From positions 1 to 36,693 of the forward strand of contig NZ_JBGQOJ010000027.1 of the NCBI RefSeq assembly GCF_052119585.1: a stretch of DNA of 36,693 bases, read 5' to 3'. Source of the DNA: JBGQOJ01 sp052119585 (lineage in GTDB: Bacteria > Pseudomonadota > Alphaproteobacteria > Rhodobacterales > Rhodobacteraceae). The position numbers and the translations under genes are program-made. Positions 30,662 through 36,693 of the stretch are shown piece after piece (positions within the stretch are counted from its first letter, which is position 1; the number at the start of each line of letters is the position of its first letter). The notes under the pieces are model-generated. The model had not been told where the DNA came from. It saw only the letters and a program-made list of their open reading frames with translations, and searched no databases.

Positions 30662-31147
30662 TCAAAGGGTTTTCGTGGGCTCGAGCTGAAAGCTGGGCTT
30701 GCCGCTGCCAACCGTCCGCGCGGGTTCAAACCCTTCACGGATCGCGTCCGGCCAAGCAGTGTATTTACGCTCAGACACCTTGAAGGCGATGTCGACATAC
30801 TGCGCGGGATCGCTCCCGGCGGCCCGGATCCGGTCCACCATGGCCGCGATTAGGTCCTGATCCCAATCCACCCGCTTGGGCAGATCAGCGACCACCGTGA
30901 AATCACCATCGTCGAACCGCACGGTGCCTGTGTCCTTGCCACAAGCGCGGCGGGCTTCGGTGGCGCGGGTGGCATAACGCACCTCCAGCGCCGTGTTGAA
31001 CCGCGCGGTTGCCGACTTCAGCTGTCTGGCCGCATGCGCCAGTTCCGCCTGCAGGCTCGCCAGTAATTCGACCGGCATCTGCGCCAACTCGCCCGTCGGC
31101 ATATTGAGCAGGTCATCCATGCACGGGGTATTTTCAGGGTAAGTCAT
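30662..31147 (-). CDS. Small early phage protein
   Basis: A 161-residue protein from ATG 31147, GAGGAGAC right before. The N-terminal half is helical (DDLLNMPTGELAQMPVELLA, SLQAELAHAARQLKSATARF, coiled-coil-like), the C-terminal half mixed (GKDTGTVRFDDGDFTVVADL, RVDWDQDLIAAMVDRIRAAG, PAQYVDIAFKVSERKYTAWP). I know such proteins from prophages upstream of Sak4-like genes; no function known. The FDDGDF then KVSERKYTAWP arrangement may mark a nuclease-inhibitor or DNA-end protein, but that is only a guess. A 100-nt gap (30559-30661) separates it from the Sak4-like gene and shows nothing. Confidence 0.65.
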   Translation of the reverse strand: MTYPENTPCMDDLLNMPTGELAQMPVELLASLQAELAHAARQLKSATARFNTALEVRYATRATEARRACGKDTGTVRFDDGDFTVVADLPKRVDWDQDLIAAMVDRIRAAGSDPAQYVDIAFKVSERKYTAWPDAIREGFEPARTVGSGKPSFQLEPTKTL

Positions 31148-31173
31148 AGGGTCTCCTCTTCGGGACGAATGGG

Positions 31174-31482
31174 TTAAGCGGCTGCAGCGAGTTGCTTCAC
31201 GGCAGCAGACCGCGCCGTCTCCTTTTGCGGGCGGGCGATGACGAGGTAGGCAAAACGGTCCGGTCCAAGACGCTCCTGAACCAGATGCACGCGACCGAGT
31301 TCAGCGAGGCGGTAAGCCGCGTCTGCCGCAGCCCTCAGGCCCTCAAGCTCACATTTGGCCAGCTTCGAGACGTTGGCGGTCGTGTCGACCACTAGAAACC
31401 CCGTGTGATAAGCCAGTCGTGCACCGGGTTCGGCCACATCGACCCAAGCCATCAGGGTGATTTCCGAAACCGCGACAGCCAT
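31174..31482 (-). CDS. Small early protein of unknown function
   Basis: A 102-residue protein. ATG 31482 shares a base with the upstream stop (TGATG); a GTG at 31485 would overlap by four. It starts MAVAVSEITLMAWVDVAEPG, then ARLAYHTGFLVVDTTANVSK, a helix KCELEGLRAAADAAYRLAEL and GRVHLVQERLGPDRFAYLVI, an alpha/beta arrangement. I have seen similar proteins right after excisionase-like genes in Rhodobacterales prophages. Function unknown. Confidence 0.7.
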   Translation of the reverse strand: MAVAVSEITLMAWVDVAEPGARLAYHTGFLVVDTTANVSKLAKCELEGLRAAADAAYRLAELGRVHLVQERLGPDRFAYLVIARPQKETARSAAVKQLAAAA

Positions 31483-31691
31483 CACGACACCCGCAGCTCT
31501 GCGAGGTCAGCGGTCAGGTGAAGCCGCTCTCTCTCATAGGCGAGGACATCTTCGAGCCGGTACACGATCCGGCCGCCGATCTTCATGAAGGCCGGACCCG
31601 TGCCGACCCAGCGCCAGCGCTCCAGTGTGCGATGGGACAATGTCCAGCGCCGGGAGAGCTCCTTTTGTGTGAAGCAGATCTTGTCTTGCAT
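31482..31691 (-). CDS. AlpA/excisionase-like HTH protein
   Basis: A 69-residue protein from ATG 31691, with CTGGAGAC upstream. FTQKELSRRWTLSHRTLERW (about 7-26) is a winged helix-turn-helix, and the turn GTGPAFMKIGGRIVYRLEDV with YERERL is typical of MerR-like excisionases of the AlpA/Xis group. It is the first gene of the long leftward early operon, so it is switched on at induction. As excisionase it would steer the serine recombinase at 34378-35700 (recombination directionality factor) or act as activator of the operon. It likely binds the GGGGGATGA sites upstream, by inference. Confidence 0.75.
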   Translation of the reverse strand: MQDKICFTQKELSRRWTLSHRTLERWRWVGTGPAFMKIGGRIVYRLEDVLAYERERLHLTADLAELRVS

Positions 31692-31770
31692 CGTTGTCTC
31701 CAGGTCAGTTCATGGAGCCAAGATGGAAAATTTATCTGTGGGATGTCGTCAGGATCATTGGGGGATACGG

Positions 31771-31834
31771 AGGGGGATGAATACCGTCATAAAAAAAAGC
31801 CGAAAATACAAAGAGGGGGATGATCATCCCCCTC
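31771..31834. promoter_or_regulatory. Palindromic operator region of the early operon
   Basis: A perfect 22-bp palindrome at 31813-31834 is built of two AGGGGGATGA half-sites meeting head to head (core TGATCA). The same 10-mer AGGGGGATGA occurs again as a direct copy at 31771-31780, and shorter variants (TGGGGGATA at 31759, CATCCCCC at 31835) lie around. A short T/A run is between. The array sits ahead of the excisionase-like gene in the 196-nt non-coding stretch 31692-31887, where the early promoter must be. Confidence 0.6.
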
Positions 31835-31887
31835 CATCCCCCAGCCTATCCCCTTCCCGTCCCTCATTGAGAGGGATCGCCGCGCCA

Positions 31888-32568
31888 TCAGTCGATGTTG
31901 ATCCGATAGTTGCCACGGCGATCAGACAGAATCAGATCACGCCAGTTGCCTTTGGATTTGAACACATCCGACATCCGCAGACTTTTCGAACGCGCTTCGG
32001 ACAGGATGTTCTTGCCGTTCTGCCAGGGCTTCCCGGCCTGTGCCCCTCGATGCAGGGCGCGCACAACCGCCGCCTGGATCGGCCCCAGTTGAAACCGATG
32101 CCCATTGCAGCGAACCTCGGAATAGTCGCGCGAGGCTATGAACGCCTGCTCTTCCATATGGCCGCCAACAGAAAATCCCTTTTTTACTTCATAGCGATCA
32201 CGTTCATCACGCCGCATCAGAAGATCGCCGATCACCACATAATGCGGCTCAGCCAAGCCCCAAATTGCCGCATAATTAGCATCCAGCGCGCGGAATTCAC
32301 TCAGGTGAGCTTCGCCGGAGCGAAACAGATGAAACACATCACGGGCGTGCAGGTCGACCACACCGCTGAAGAACCGACGATCCGTCGGGATCCGAAAAAG
32401 CCGTCCGCCCTCACCCACTTCATAATCACCGAATTCCAAGGGCAGCCCAAACACGCGGATCGACAGGCTCAATTCGTCATTCTCAGCCAGATAGATCAGA
32501 TCTTCTTCACTGATAGATCACCGCGTCAATATCTCGGAGAGCACAAAATATGACTTTTCAATTTCCAT
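31888..32568 (-). pseudogene. Winged-helix regulator broken by in-frame TGA
   Basis: From ATG 32568 the frame reads MEIEKSYFVLSEILTR, then TGA (32520-32518), then continues SISEEDLIYLAENDELSLSI and on to the stop at 31888, 226 codons in all. The ATG has GGGAG 11 nt upstream. The residue at the TGA would be Trp in similar proteins I remember (a G-to-A change of TGG). The C-terminal 70 residues, LGPIQAAVVRALHRGAQAGK, then KSLRMSDVFKSKGNWRDLIL and SDRRGNYRINI, are a winged helix seen in alphaproteobacterial prophage proteins. Translation from the TTG at 32472 would give a 194-residue product lacking the N-terminus. The protein is probably a regulator; it lies between the early operon and the repressor. 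Confidence 0.7.
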
Positions 32569-32616
32569 TTTTTTTCCGACTCCCTTGGTAAAATGTTCCG
32601 GTTTTGCTCTATCTCC

Positions 32617-32645
32617 TTGACGAAATCGGATCAATCCAATCTTAT
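32617..32645 (+). promoter_or_regulatory. Possible repressor promoter
   Basis: TTGACG (32617-32622), 17 nt, TCTTAT (32640-32645), about 30 nt before the repressor ATG; a moderate match. Repeated TTATCC motifs follow. The space 32569-32676 separates the divergent regulator and repressor genes and should hold the switch operators, but I see no clear palindrome. Confidence 0.35.
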
Positions 32646-32676
32646 CCTATTTTATCCACACCCATCTGGGGACAAC

Positions 32677-33354
32677 ATGACCGAACATCACACGCTTGCA
32701 GACCGCCTGCAGGCCCGGGCAAACCAGCTTGGGCTCAGCCCTGCCCATATTGCCGAGATGGCCTGTGTGAACCGGTCGTTCGTCTATGACATCCTGCGTG
32801 GTCGCTCGACGCGACCTGGACTCGACCGCTTGGCCGAGGTTGCTCAGGTGTTAAAAGTCGAGCTTGAATGGCTGATCCACGGGATCGGTGACGTGGAGGG
32901 GCCCTCGCCCTTCATCGAGAACCCTGACGACAGTTTTGTCGCGATCGCGCACGCAGGTGTTCGTCCGTCCATGGGCGGCGGAGCCGTTGTGCTTGAGGAA
33001 CATGAAACGCCGGGACGTGCTTATCACTTTCGCAGGTCCTGGATCAGGAACGGCCTCAAGGCTTCGCCGTCGCAGTTGCGGATCATGAAAGTCGAGGGCG
33101 ACAGCATGCAACCGACCCTCTTCGACGGCGACACAGTTCTGGTCGACATGACGCGCAAAGCGCCAAACCCTCCGGGCATCTTCGTCCTGGATGATGGCAT
33201 GGGGCTTGTCGCCAAACGACTTCAGCATGTGCCGAGCAGCGATCCGCCCTCTGTGTGCATTATCTCGGACAACAAACATTATCCAGAATATGAACGTACC
33301 GCCGACGAAGTTCATATCATTGGTCGGATTCGCTGGTTTGCACGGGAGATATAA
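32677..33354 (+). CDS. CI-type repressor (XRE helix-turn-helix plus S24 peptidase)
   Basis: A 225-residue protein; ATG 32677 has GGGGA just upstream and is preferred over an earlier start. N-terminal XRE domain at about 6-68 (LADRLQARANQLGLSPAHIA, VNRSFVYDILRGRSTRPGLD). The S24/LexA-like domain follows: MKVEGDSMQPTLFDGDTVLV with Ser143, and the catalytic Lys180 in GLVAKRLQ. C-terminal CIISDNKHYPEYER and HIIGRIRWFARE are typical. This is the lysogeny repressor; Ser-Lys peptidases are cut in RecA-dependent fashion on DNA damage, but the usual Ala-Gly/Cys-Gly cut site is not evident except an Ala-Gly at 93-94. It is transcribed opposite to the early operon. Confidence 0.9.
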   Translation: MTEHHTLADRLQARANQLGLSPAHIAEMACVNRSFVYDILRGRSTRPGLDRLAEVAQVLKVELEWLIHGIGDVEGPSPFIENPDDSFVAIAHAGVRPSMGGGAVVLEEHETPGRAYHFRRSWIRNGLKASPSQLRIMKVEGDSMQPTLFDGDTVLVDMTRKAPNPPGIFVLDDGMGLVAKRLQHVPSSDPPSVCIISDNKHYPEYERTADEVHIIGRIRWFAREI

Positions 33355-33364
33355 ACGATGATGC

Positions 33365-33619
33365 ATGTCATTATTCGCGTTGACAATGACCGAGGTTTTT
33401 CGACACGCCGCCCAGAGCAAGATCATCACGACGGCACATGCAATCAACGCAGCATGCATACCTGACCTTACGCCACCTGACGGGGAGGCGGATTTCTACT
33501 TCGTACCAGCCGCCGATCTGGAACAGGCATCGGCTCGGATCGTGGAACGTGTGAACGCCACCTGTTCGCACTTACGGCAGCCCGACGCAAACACGATCAA
33601 ACACGCCAGAGTTCGCTAG
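33365..33619 (+). CDS. Small hypothetical protein after the repressor
   Basis: An 84-residue frame starting 10 nt after the repressor stop; ATG 33386 (MTEVFRHAAQSKIITTAHAI) is an alternative start. The middle has ACIPDLTPPDGEADFYFVPA and a helix LEQASARIVERVNATCSH. No family recognised. Codon bias is modest and no clear ribosome site is present, so translation coupled to the repressor is possible but uncertain. Confidence 0.45.
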   Translation: MSLFALTMTEVFRHAAQSKIITTAHAINAACIPDLTPPDGEADFYFVPAADLEQASARIVERVNATCSHLRQPDANTIKHARVR

Positions 33620-33701
33620 ATCCCTATAACCCATTATTTTTAGTTGCTTATCAGGACTGCAATCGCTTCATACTGGGGTATTCAACCCGAAAGGCGCCTC
33701 C

Positions 33702-33929
33702 ATGAGCAGCACTGTCAAACCCCCGGTTTCGGGGCCCAATCCCCTGCACCCTGATCGCATGTCAGCGCACGAACGCCGTACTGAGCTCTATATGCTGCTT
33801 GCCGCTGGTGCCATTCGGCTGATCAAGCGCGATATCGACGACACATCCGCTGATGGCGCAGATAGTTCGCTACACTTCCGCCCCGTACAGAGCGGTTATG
33901 CAGGTCCAACTCACAGGAGATCCGCATGA
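33702..33929 (+). CDS. Small protein of the DUF2924/recombinase cassette
   Basis: A 75-residue protein from ATG 33702. The signature NPLHPDRMSAHERRTELYML, then LAAGAIRLIKRD and DGADSSLHFRPVQSG, with an ending PTHRRSA, is a pattern I know well from alphaproteobacteria: this little protein precedes DUF2924 and a large serine recombinase. It overlaps the DUF2924 start by four bases. It probably works with the recombinase or regulates it; not characterised to my knowledge. Confidence 0.8.
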   Translation: MSSTVKPPVSGPNPLHPDRMSAHERRTELYMLLAAGAIRLIKRDIDDTSADGADSSLHFRPVQSGYAGPTHRRSA

Positions 33930-34381
33930 CGACACATGAACCCATCCTCGCCCGCTTGGCAGCTTTGAAGGCTATGACCGTCAACGAGCTGAAGGCCGAG
34001 TGGCAAGTGCTTTTTGATGCGCCCGCGCCTAATAACAGCCGGAACTTTCTGGAAAGCCGCCTGGCTTACCGCATTCAGGAACTGACCTACGGCGGCCCCG
34101 ACCAGGAGACACGTCGCCTGCTGGATCTGCTGGCTGATGAGGTGGAGGGCACGCTGACGCGCAAAGCGCAGATTGCCGACCCACGGAACCCGGTGGTGGG
34201 GACTAAGCTCATTCGCGAATGGGACGGCGTGGCGCATACGATCACCGTCCTGAGAGACGGCTTTGAATGGGACGGCCGACGCTACAAGTCGCTTTCAGCC
34301 GTGGCACGCACCATCACCGGCACCCGCTGGAACGGCTACCGTTTCTTTGGGCTCCGCGAGCGCAAGCGAGGTGAGACATGA
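33926..34381 (+). CDS. DUF2924 domain protein
   Basis: A 151-residue protein, ATGA-overlapped with both neighbours. DUF2924 features: ILARLAALKAMTVNELKAEW, PNNSRNFLESRLAYRIQELT in the first half, and VGTKLIREWDGVAHTITVLR followed by GRRYKSLSAVARTITGTRWN and GYRFFGLRERK at the end. The second half resembles a small DNA-binding domain with an SAVA helix. DUF2924 is found upstream of serine recombinases of prophages and mobile islands, so I infer an accessory role in recombination. Confidence 0.88.
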   Translation: MTTHEPILARLAALKAMTVNELKAEWQVLFDAPAPNNSRNFLESRLAYRIQELTYGGPDQETRRLLDLLADEVEGTLTRKAQIADPRNPVVGTKLIREWDGVAHTITVLRDGFEWDGRRYKSLSAVARTITGTRWNGYRFFGLRERKRGET

Positions 34382-35700
34382 AGGATCTTTCCCCAAAACC
34401 CGCCCGGCGCCTGCGCTGTGCCATTTACACCCGTAAGTCCAGCGAGGAAGGGCTCGAGCAGGAGTTCAACAGCCTCCACGCCCAACGCGAGGCTTGCGAG
34501 GCCTATATCGCCAGCCAGCGCTCGGAGGGCTGGGCGCTGGTCCGCGACCAATACGACGACGGCGGCATCTCCGGAGGCACTTTGGAGCGCCCAGGCCTGA
34601 AGCAGCTGCTCGCTGATATCGAGGACGGGCTGGTCGACGTGGTCGTGGTCTACAAGATCGACCGCCTCAGCCGCTCGCTGATGGACTTTTCCAAGCTGGT
34701 CGAGGTTTTTGACCGCAACGGGGTGACATTCGTCTCGGTGACGCAGTCGTTCAACACGACCACGTCCATGGGGCGGCTGACGCTGAACATCCTGCTGTCG
34801 TTTGCCCAGTTCGAGCGCGAGGTCACCGCTGAGCGCATCCGCGACAAGGTGAAAGCCTCCCGCATGAAGGGGATGTGGATGGGCGGCTATGTGCCGCTTG
34901 GTTACGATGTTCAGGATCGAAAGCTGGTAGTGAACGACAACGAGGCCGCCAAGGTGCGCATGGCGTTCGAACGCTTTGTCGAAATCGGCTCGGCCACCGT
35001 CTTGGCTCGGGAACTTCGCCGTGACGGTTTCCGCAACAAGCAGGGCACGCTGATCGACAAGGGCTACCTCTATCGGCTGCTGAACAACCGCGTCTATCGC
35101 GGGGAGGCCATGCACAAAGGCAAAGCCTATCCCGGCGAGCATAAGGCGATCATTGACGCACGCCTCTGGGATCAGGTGCATGACATCTTGGGCGAAAGCC
35201 CCCGCAAGCGCGCCAATAACAGCCGTGCGCAGACGCCTGCACTATTGAAAGGCCTGATCTTCACCGCCACAGGTGCTGCCATGACGCCCTCCAGCACCAA
35301 GAAGGGCACCCGCCGGTATCGCTATTACGTGTCGATGGACCTCCTGAAAAACCGTGAGACGCCCGAGGACGGCATACCTCGGCGCCTGCCTGCTGATACG
35401 GCAGAGGCCGCCGTCATCACTGAGATCCGCCGCATTCTCAGGACCCCCGAAACCACGGCGCAGGTGATTGCTGCGCTCGACAGGGAAGACATTTCGCAAG
35501 CGGACGCCATCGCCGCCCTGCAGCAGTTCCCGCAGCTTTGGGAACAGCTGTTCCCAGCAGAGCAGGCTCGCATCATTCAGCTGCTTGTCCGGCGGGTCAC
35601 GGTGACCGCCGAGGGGCTGATCATCGACCTGCGGACCGACAGCATAACGGGCGTCATGCGGGATCTGATGACACCGCGTCAGCTTGAGGTGGCCGAGTGA
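34378..35700 (+). CDS. Large serine recombinase (integrase)
   Basis: A 440-residue protein, ATGA-overlapping DUF2924. Resolvase domain: YTRKSSEEGLEQEFNSLHAQ with nucleophile Ser21, then DDGGISGGTLERPGLKQLL, VVYKIDRLSRSLMDFSKLV, and FAQFEREVTAERIRDKV with the long E helix. The recombinase domain follows from about 160 (LGYDVQDRKLVVNDNEAA, LYRLLNNRVYRGEAMHKGKA). The usual zinc ribbon has lost its cysteines: LKGLIFTATGAAMTPSSTKK stands where C-x2-C-G is expected, as in other alphaproteobacterial members I recall. A coiled-coil-like C-terminus follows. It integrates and excises the prophage by attP/attB strand exchange. Full length compared with the subfamily (400-550). Confidence 0.93.
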   Translation: MKDLSPKPARRLRCAIYTRKSSEEGLEQEFNSLHAQREACEAYIASQRSEGWALVRDQYDDGGISGGTLERPGLKQLLADIEDGLVDVVVVYKIDRLSRSLMDFSKLVEVFDRNGVTFVSVTQSFNTTTSMGRLTLNILLSFAQFEREVTAERIRDKVKASRMKGMWMGGYVPLGYDVQDRKLVVNDNEAAKVRMAFERFVEIGSATVLARELRRDGFRNKQGTLIDKGYLYRLLNNRVYRGEAMHKGKAYPGEHKAIIDARLWDQVHDILGESPRKRANNSRAQTPALLKGLIFTATGAAMTPSSTKKGTRRYRYYVSMDLLKNRETPEDGIPRRLPADTAEAAVITEIRRILRTPETTAQVIAALDREDISQADAIAALQQFPQLWEQLFPAEQARIIQLLVRRVTVTAEGLIIDLRTDSITGVMRDLMTPRQLEVAE

Positions 35701-36098
35701 TGGGCGCGCCCGACACGATACAGGTTTTTGTACCCCTCAAATTGCGCAAGAAAAACGGGCGGCCGAAAATCATGCCACCTGCGGACTACCTGCCAAGCGA
35801 GGACCAGACCCAAGACCCGCATATTCTTCGCGCCATCGGCCGCGCATGGGCCTGGCGGCGGCGCATGGAGGCCGGCGAGTTCGGGACCGTGCGCGATCTC
35901 GCCATCGGTGTGAATTTGGCCGAGCGTCATGTCGGTAGGCAACTGAGGCTGGCATATCTCGCACCGAAGGTGCTGAAGCGGCTGGTCTATAAGCGCGAGG
36001 TCACTGCAGTGACGGTCATGCAACTCACCGAAAGTGCGGTGTTGCCGTGGGTGGAACAAGCTGGGGTGGTGTTTGGTGAGACTGCACAAGTTGGCTGA
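35700..36098 (+). CDS. HTH-like protein coupled to the recombinase
   Basis: A 132-residue protein. ATG 35700 shares a base with the recombinase stop (TGATG); GTG at 35697 is an alternative. IQVFVPLKLRKKNGRPKIMP is basic; LRAIGRAWAWRRRMEAGEFG, then TVRDLAIGVNLAERHVGRQL is a helix-turn-helix, followed by RLAYLAPKVLKRLVYKR. The same gene follows serine recombinases with DUF2924 in other alphaproteobacteria, from memory. A DNA-binding accessory such as a directionality or regulatory factor fits. The end of this gene is the last prophage gene I can assign before the IS110 remnant. Confidence 0.78.
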   Translation: MGAPDTIQVFVPLKLRKKNGRPKIMPPADYLPSEDQTQDPHILRAIGRAWAWRRRMEAGEFGTVRDLAIGVNLAERHVGRQLRLAYLAPKVLKRLVYKREVTAVTVMQLTESAVLPWVEQAGVVFGETAQVG

Positions 36099-36135
36099 AG
36101 CACCCAGACGGCCTGAGCGGAACTCCGTTTGACCT

Positions 36136-36693
36136 TCAATCGCTGCGTTGCAGATTCACGAGATCTGCCATTCGCTGCAGGAGCACGATCGGGGACAGCT
36201 TGCAGCATCTCCTGAAGGGTGATCTGATGCGCCGGATGATCGAAGCTCTGGCTTTGCAGCCATTGGCGATATTGCATCGTCCACGGCTTGGTCCGCTGAT
36301 AGATCCGTACGTGGCGCAGCATGAAGGCTGAAACGAGCTGGCGTTTGTGCCGCTGGTCCTCTGCCGCGCTTTCCCGAGCCCGAACCAAGTCGCGCATCGC
36401 CTCATACGTTTCATCAGGGACCCAGATGGGCGTCAGTTCCCCGGCGCGAAAAAGGCGGGCCAGTCAAATTGCATCCAGCCGGTCTGTCTTTACGCGATCA
36501 CCGGCACGAACAGGAATCAACGAGGGCGCGACAACACAGCATTCGAAACCGAACGCTCGCACCTGCCGATAAAGGCCATATCCCGTAGGTCCCGCTTCAT
36601 AGCATACCGAAACAGGGTATCCGTCCGGTCTGACTGCCCTGCCTGCGTGATGGAGTGGGTGATAGTGTCCACCAAAGAAGTGGACATCTTGAG
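36136..36693 (-). pseudogene. IS110-family transposase remnant
   Basis: From the window edge the minus frame reads a piece of DEDD transposase: HFFGGHYHPLHHAGRA, VCYEAGPTGYGLYRQV, VAPSLIPVRAGDRVKTDR. It hits a TGA at 36466-36464 (LDAI-stop-LARLFRAGELT), then continues WVPDETYEAMRDLVRAR, WTMQYRQWLQSQSFDHPAHQ. Near 36195 a probable frameshift occurs (LLQRMADLVNL is in another frame) and the frame ends at 36136. The C-terminal Transposase_20 half is absent. The N-terminal edge lies outside the window. So it is inactive and cut off on the side that meets the prophage recombinase cassette. Confidence 0.8.

Noticed and set aside
32518..36466. Recoding of TGA as Trp, suggested by TGA in the regulator and in the IS110 remnant
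   Set aside because: Many intact genes here end in TGA within ATGA/TGATG overlaps, so TGA is a normal stop in this element.
1..36693. tRNA genes, rRNA genes and prophage att sites
   Set aside because: I saw no cloverleaf or rRNA stretch, and no repeated core that could be an att site; the left prophage end is outside the window.

Overview
The window is most of a lambda-like (siphovirus-type) prophage in an alphaproteobacterium, most likely a marine Rhodobacterales/Roseobacter-group host. The sequence is GC-rich, and many of the small phage proteins (DUF6441, DUF6362, DUF7697, DUF6950, DUF7220 and DUF2924/DUF3489 types) are ones I associate with that order. I recognised these families by eye; nothing was searched. 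The left end of the prophage lies outside the window.

Layout. Positions 1-17757 (mostly minus strand) form the late operon, read right to left: terminase small and large subunits, gpW joiner, portal, ClpP-type protease, gpD decoration, gpE major capsid, FII-like connector, DUF6441, tail terminator, tail tube, two tail chaperones joined by a probable -1 frameshift, tape measure, two distal tail/hub proteins, an NlpC/P60-like protein and a partial J-like tip protein. Four plus-strand islands interrupt it or flank it: a bactofilin plus two paralogous CxxC-X17-HxxC mini-proteins (6486-7918), a secreted cysteine-containing protein (8939-9289), a HigB/HigA-like toxin-antitoxin pair (14701-15329), and a small-gene operon ending in DUF3489 and a strong terminator (17872-19313). 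These look like lysogeny-expressed cargo.

Positions 19312-31691 (minus) are the early/replication operon, read leftwards from an excisionase-like gene: a Sak4-like RecA-fold ATPase with an SSB-like partner, a RecD-like helicase, a toprim-VapE primase-helicase, a KilAC-like protein, a RuvC-like resolvase, DUF6362, a ParB-DNA methyltransferase fusion and a PD-(D/E)XK nuclease. Between the KilAC-like and RuvC-like genes is a 419-nt non-coding segment with ten copies of the nonamer TGTCACCAC around an AT-rich core, my best candidate for a replication origin or master operator.

Positions 31692-36100 are the control and integration end: a palindromic operator-like region, a winged-helix regulator broken by an in-frame TGA, an S24/XRE (CI-type) repressor on the plus strand, and the cassette of HPDRM-type small protein, DUF2924, large serine recombinase and HTH-like protein. 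The window ends in a decayed IS110-family transposase.

State of the element. Most genes are intact with tight ATGA/TGATG overlaps, but the large terminase is split by an in-frame TAA, the regulator by a TGA, and one small replication-region gene looks frameshifted. The prophage may therefore be cryptic or recently inactivated, unless these are sequencing errors or recoding events.
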